Shown piece by piece: positions 14,791 to 16,539 of a stretch of DNA of 16,539 bases. This DNA is from Thermoprotei archaeon (GTDB taxonomy: Archaea > Thermoproteota > Methanomethylicia > Nezhaarchaeales > WYZ-LMO8). The notes under the pieces are model-generated. The model did not search any database. It worked only from the letters and a program-made list of their open reading frames with translations, and was not told the origin of the DNA. The DNA lies in the NCBI GenBank assembly GCA_003650865.1, contig QMSN01000004.1:1-16539 (forward strand). The letters are read 5' to 3'. The position numbers and the translations under genes were made by a program. Position 1 is the stretch's first letter. Each line of letters starts with the position of its first letter.

Positions 14791-14862
14791 TCACCACTCT
14801 TCCTCCCACTCCTCTTCCTCCCACTCCTCCTCTTCTTCCCATTCTTCCCATTCTTCCTCCAT
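14791..14862 (-). CDS. possible 23-residue Glu/Trp-only microprotein
   Basis: Read by hand on the minus strand: ATG at 14862, then 22 sense codons that are all GAG/GAA or TGG, then TGA at 14793-14791. The composition is 17 Glu, 5 Trp and the initiator Met, beginning MEEEWEEWEEEEEW. Trp are at 5, 8, 14, 19 and 23; on an ideal helix four of the five fall within about 60 degrees. Glu uses a mixture of GAA and GAG. AGGAG lies just before the ATG, and the minus-strand TATA-like TTTAAATA (14905-14912) would start transcription about 20 nt upstream. The ORF lies 55 nt before the TFS-like gene on the same strand, so cotranscription is possible. I do not recognise it. It may instead be a non-coding purine tract. 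Confidence 0.45.
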   Translation of the reverse strand: MEEEWEEWEEEEEWEEEEWEEEW

Positions 14863-14904
14863 GTCTCCTGAACCCCCGAGGCGTTGTCTAAGAGATAATG
14901 GTTT

Positions 14905-14912
14905 TATTTAAA
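14905..14912 (-). promoter_or_regulatory. putative TATA box for the Glu/Trp ORF and downstream genes
   Basis: Minus-strand TTTAAATA, preceded by AAC, is a near-consensus archaeal TATA box. Predicted start is near 14883, which leaves about 20 nt before the ATG at 14862. It may drive the Glu/Trp ORF, the TFS-like gene and ABCE1 as one unit. Confidence 0.5.
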
Positions 14913-14936
14913 GTTACCTATAGGTTTTGTGGAGAA

Positions 14937-14945
14937 GCTTTTAAG
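14937..14945 (+). promoter_or_regulatory. putative TATA box for the THUMP gene
   Basis: GCTTTTAAG lies 45-53 nt upstream of the TTG start and predicts transcription near 14968. The palindrome TAGACG-AGTG-CGTCTA (14957-14972) covers that predicted start point, which makes it a candidate operator. Confidence 0.45.
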
Positions 14946-14989
14946 TTTGCTCAACGTAGACGAGTGCGTCTAAGTAGTGGTGGTTAACC

Positions 14990-15511
14990 TTGAAGTTTAA
15001 CCTATTGGTCTCAACATACCGTAATAGAGAAGATGACTGCATAAGTGAGTTATGGTATCTCTTCCGCGAGATAGGCGATGAAAACGTTGAAGTGCGTAAG
15101 GCTATGGTTCCAGGGCTATTGCTTGTCAGAACAAAGCTTGATCCCTTTGATGCCTCAAAGAAGCTTGGCGAGATAGCTAGGGAGAGACCTTGGGATGTCA
15201 GGTATACATTGAAGCTTACACCCATAATTGCTGTGACGAGCGACGACAAGGAGGAGATAAAGAGAGTTGCTGTGCAACTAGCATTAGAGCGTATTCGAGA
15301 GGATGAGAGCTTCCGCATAACAATAAACAAGAGAGCTTCAAGTATAAGCAGGAAGGATTTAATAAATGACATAGCCAAGGACATTAACAGAAGGGTTGAT
15401 CTCAAAAACCCAGATAAGGTGCTTCAGATAGAAATAGTAGGTAGAGACGTCGGAATAACAGTTCTCAGACCTAGTGATGTGATCTCTATAGTTAAAATTA
15501 TCTCCTCCTGA
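14990..15511 (+). CDS. THUMP-domain protein (Tan1/THUMPD1-like, COG1818)
   Basis: A 173-residue protein consisting of an N-terminal alpha/beta region (residues 1-70, LLVSTYRNREDDCISELWYLF) and a THUMP RNA-binding domain (about 75-173, with FRITINKRASSISRKDLINDIAKDINRRVDLKNPDKVLQIEIVG and a final VGITVLRPSDVI). No methyltransferase or deaminase domain is fused to it. It resembles stand-alone THUMP proteins such as Tan1, which in eukaryotes presents tRNA-Ser and tRNA-Leu to the acetyltransferase for ac4C12; a comparable adaptor role here is inference. The TTG start follows GGTGGTTAACC, and no ATG is close. The 3' end overlaps the convergent Cgi121 gene by 14 nt. Confidence 0.85.
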   Translation: MKFNLLVSTYRNREDDCISELWYLFREIGDENVEVRKAMVPGLLLVRTKLDPFDASKKLGEIARERPWDVRYTLKLTPIIAVTSDDKEEIKRVAVQLALERIREDESFRITINKRASSISRKDLINDIAKDINRRVDLKNPDKVLQIEIVGRDVGITVLRPSDVISIVKIISS

Positions 15512-16097
15512 CGTTTATCATGCACATGCGGGTTAAAAGAGACTTCTCAACGGGCTTTAAATGAGACCCTTTATAGTCATTACACAGCAGCTCTTCATGG
15601 GGTACTCCTAGGGATTCGAGAAGAACATCGCTAAAACAGGAGGGGTGATCGGATAGCACAGAGAAATTACAGTCAATAGCATGTTTAAGCGAAGTAAAGA
15701 AGCTCTCCATGGCTTTCTTGGAGGGCGATGCAAGGTACAAGCAGAACGAAGAAACTTCAAACTCTAGCCCAGCTACTTTAAGAGCCTTATTTATCTGGTC
15801 TTGACACGTTAATCTGAGGAGGAACTCTATGTTAAATTTATTGCTTATGTTTTTCCCCACTCTATAAGCTCTTAGGGTTTGGTACAGCGCGTGAACGACA
15901 TGCCTTAAAGAGGTTGCCACGCCAAGTTTGCTTATAGCCCATACGACATCGTGTCGATGAGTTACCTCCTCTAATTTCTCTACTAGAAAGTTTAGAGGCA
16001 CTGACTTCTCCAAATCAATCCTCGCTACAACGAGTAGCTTGATGTCACTCACGCCTAATTCTCTAAAAATGACGACCACATCGTGGTAGTTGAGCAT
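15498..16097 (-). CDS. KEOPS subunit Cgi121-like protein
   Basis: Cgi121 is the KEOPS subunit that helps recruit tRNA, by its 3' end, for t6A37 synthesis by Kae1. The core segment HVVHALYQTLRAYRVGKNISNKFNIEFLLRLTCQDQINKALKVAGLE matches the family signature: a helix with R-A-x-x-x-G-x-x-I-S, then a strand with E-x-L-L and x-Q-I-x-x-A. The later region (FEVSSFCLYLASPSKKAMESF) fits the rest of the fold. A Cys-containing, lower-similarity tail adds length (199 residues from this start). The frame opens at ATG 16112, but I chose ATG 16097 because GGAGGT lies 7 nt before it; those six bases encode the final Gly-Gly of the upstream MoaD/SAMP-like protein. Other KEOPS genes are not in the window. Similarity is recognisable but not strong, so identity is likely rather than certain. 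Confidence 0.75.
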   Translation of the reverse strand: MLNYHDVVVIFRELGVSDIKLLVVARIDLEKSVPLNFLVEKLEEVTHRHDVVWAISKLGVATSLRHVVHALYQTLRAYRVGKNISNKFNIEFLLRLTCQDQINKALKVAGLEFEVSSFCLYLASPSKKAMESFFTSLKHAIDCNFSVLSDHPSCFSDVLLESLGVPHEELLCNDYKGSHLKPVEKSLLTRMCMINVRRR

Positions 16098-16101
16098 TAC
16101 A

Positions 16102-16386
16102 TCAACCTCCATGCACTGACGGTATCAGAGTTACTTCCCTCACCCCCTTTATCGACATCTTGAGGTCGCCGACCACGTTAACGTCCACACCGTCAACCAA
16201 AACTATTATGTCAGGCTTAATGCTCTGAAGTCTATCGCTGAATAATCTTTCAATAAGCTTTGAATTGTTGTTACAAGCCCTCAAGATAACATCTAGTAGA
16301 GAAGCCTGTTCATCGACCTCAACCTCACTGTAGGGTTTTCCAGCAAGTGGCTTTAGGATAGCCATGAAGCGCACTCTCACCTTCAC
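16102..16386 (-). CDS. MoaD/ThiS/SAMP-like ubiquitin-fold protein
   Basis: A 94-residue beta-grasp protein. It begins VRVRFMAILKPLAGKPYSEVEVDEQASLLDVI, the MoaD-type opening, and continues with IVLVDGVDVN and a final strand before VHGG. The C-terminal Gly-Gly is the site adenylated by an E1/MoeB-like enzyme, so the protein could carry sulfur (molybdopterin or tRNA thiolation), act as a protein modifier (SAMP), or both. Which one cannot be decided from the sequence; no MoaE or E1 gene is nearby. The start is GTG 16386, whose bases overlap the stop of a 28-codon ORF (GTGA). Its Gly-Gly codons form the ribosome-binding site of cgi121, so the two are cotranscribed and probably coupled. Confidence 0.85.
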   Translation of the reverse strand: MKVRVRFMAILKPLAGKPYSEVEVDEQASLLDVILRACNNNSKLIERLFSDRLQSIKPDIIVLVDGVDVNVVGDLKMSIKGVREVTLIPSVHGG

Positions 16387-16469
16387 CTAGACCACCAGTC
16401 GCCTATTGAGGTGATGGAGGTCAGCACGGAGGTTTCTTCACAGTTGTCAGTGCAGGTCAGCTTCTTCAT
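16383..16469 (-). CDS. possible 28-residue upstream ORF
   Basis: Found by hand on the minus strand: ATG at 16469, TGA at 16385-16383. The peptide begins MKKLTCTDNCEETS, with a CxxxC pair, and ends GDWWSR. A TATA-like TTTTATATA (16496-16504) would start transcription only about 5 nt before the ATG, giving a nearly leaderless message. The stop shares GTGA with the start of the MoaD/SAMP-like gene, the arrangement expected for coupled translation. I recognise no family. It may be a real microprotein, a regulatory leader peptide, or chance. Confidence 0.35.
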   Translation of the reverse strand: MKKLTCTDNCEETSVLTSITSIGDWWSR

Positions 16470-16495
16470 CCCTCGGTTACCCTAACGAGTAAACG

Positions 16496-16504
16496 TATAT
16501 AAAA
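16496..16504 (-). promoter_or_regulatory. putative TATA box at right edge
   Basis: TTTTATATA on the minus strand, with AAGA before it, is well placed for the 28-codon ORF and the MoaD/SAMP-cgi121 pair. The same bases read TATATAAAA on the plus strand and could also serve a gene beyond the right edge. Confidence 0.5.
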
Positions 16505-16539
16505 TCTTCCTTCAACTATCATGTTGGCTTAAGATGAGG

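Noticed and set aside
1..16539. CRISPR arrays, insertion sequences, integrase or attachment sites beside the tRNA, toxin-antitoxin or defence genes.
   Set aside because: No regularly spaced repeats, transposase motifs, duplicated tRNA 3' end or defence-type proteins were seen on either strand.

Overview
The window is chromosomal DNA from an archaeon, most likely a thermophilic member of the TACK/Thermoproteota side. The evidence is an archaeal-type S10 ribosomal-protein cluster, archaeal IleRS, archease, AglB, a bifunctional FBP aldolase/phosphatase, ABCE1, a KEOPS Cgi121-like protein, a ubiquitin-like MoaD/SAMP protein, TATA-type promoters, many TTG and GTG starts, and heavy AGG/AGA arginine codon use. 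I cannot fix the clade from sequence alone. I see no phage, transposon, CRISPR or toxin-antitoxin signature; this is mostly dense core genome.

Layout. Positions 1-931 (minus) carry the N-terminal part of an AglB/STT3 oligosaccharyltransferase that runs off the left edge. A divergent promoter region separates it from ileS (1141-4314, plus). A tRNA-Ser(UGA) gene (4358-4445) follows, and archease begins within about 25 nt of its 3' end. A convergent left-handed beta-helix (hexapeptide) transferase-like protein (4914-5621, minus) comes next. Positions 5778-9518 (plus) hold a SPOUT RNA methyltransferase and then uL3-uL4-uL23-uL2. uS19 (9560-9973) is flipped onto the minus strand and is divergent from uL22-uS3-uL29 (10027-11423, plus). 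The usual archaeal continuation of the cluster (SUI1, rnp1, uS17, uL14 and so on) is absent; a convergent FBP aldolase/phosphatase (11410-12528) sits there instead. Further right on the minus strand are a truncated TFS-like zinc ribbon protein and ABCE1, preceded by a 23-residue ORF made only of Met, Glu and Trp. A divergent THUMP protein (14990-15511, plus) converges on a minus-strand pair: a MoaD/SAMP-like protein ending in Gly-Gly and Cgi121. A possible 28-codon ORF precedes that pair.

How the genes fit together. Most of the window serves translation: tRNA charging (IleRS), a tRNA, tRNA ligation (archease), RNA modification (SPOUT methyltransferase, THUMP protein, Cgi121/KEOPS, possibly the SAMP-like sulfur carrier), ribosome structure (eight r-proteins) and ribosome recycling (ABCE1). 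AglB, the hexapeptide protein and FBP aldolase/phosphatase serve surface glycosylation and sugar metabolism.

The best leads for something undescribed are the Glu/Trp-only microprotein at 14791-14862, the inverted uS19 with a symmetric divergent promoter, the C-terminally truncated TFS-like protein beside ABCE1, the inverted repeat covering the ABCE1 ribosome-binding region, the 28-codon ORF overlapping the SAMP-like start, and the tRNA-archease tandem. All of these are predictions from sequence reading only.
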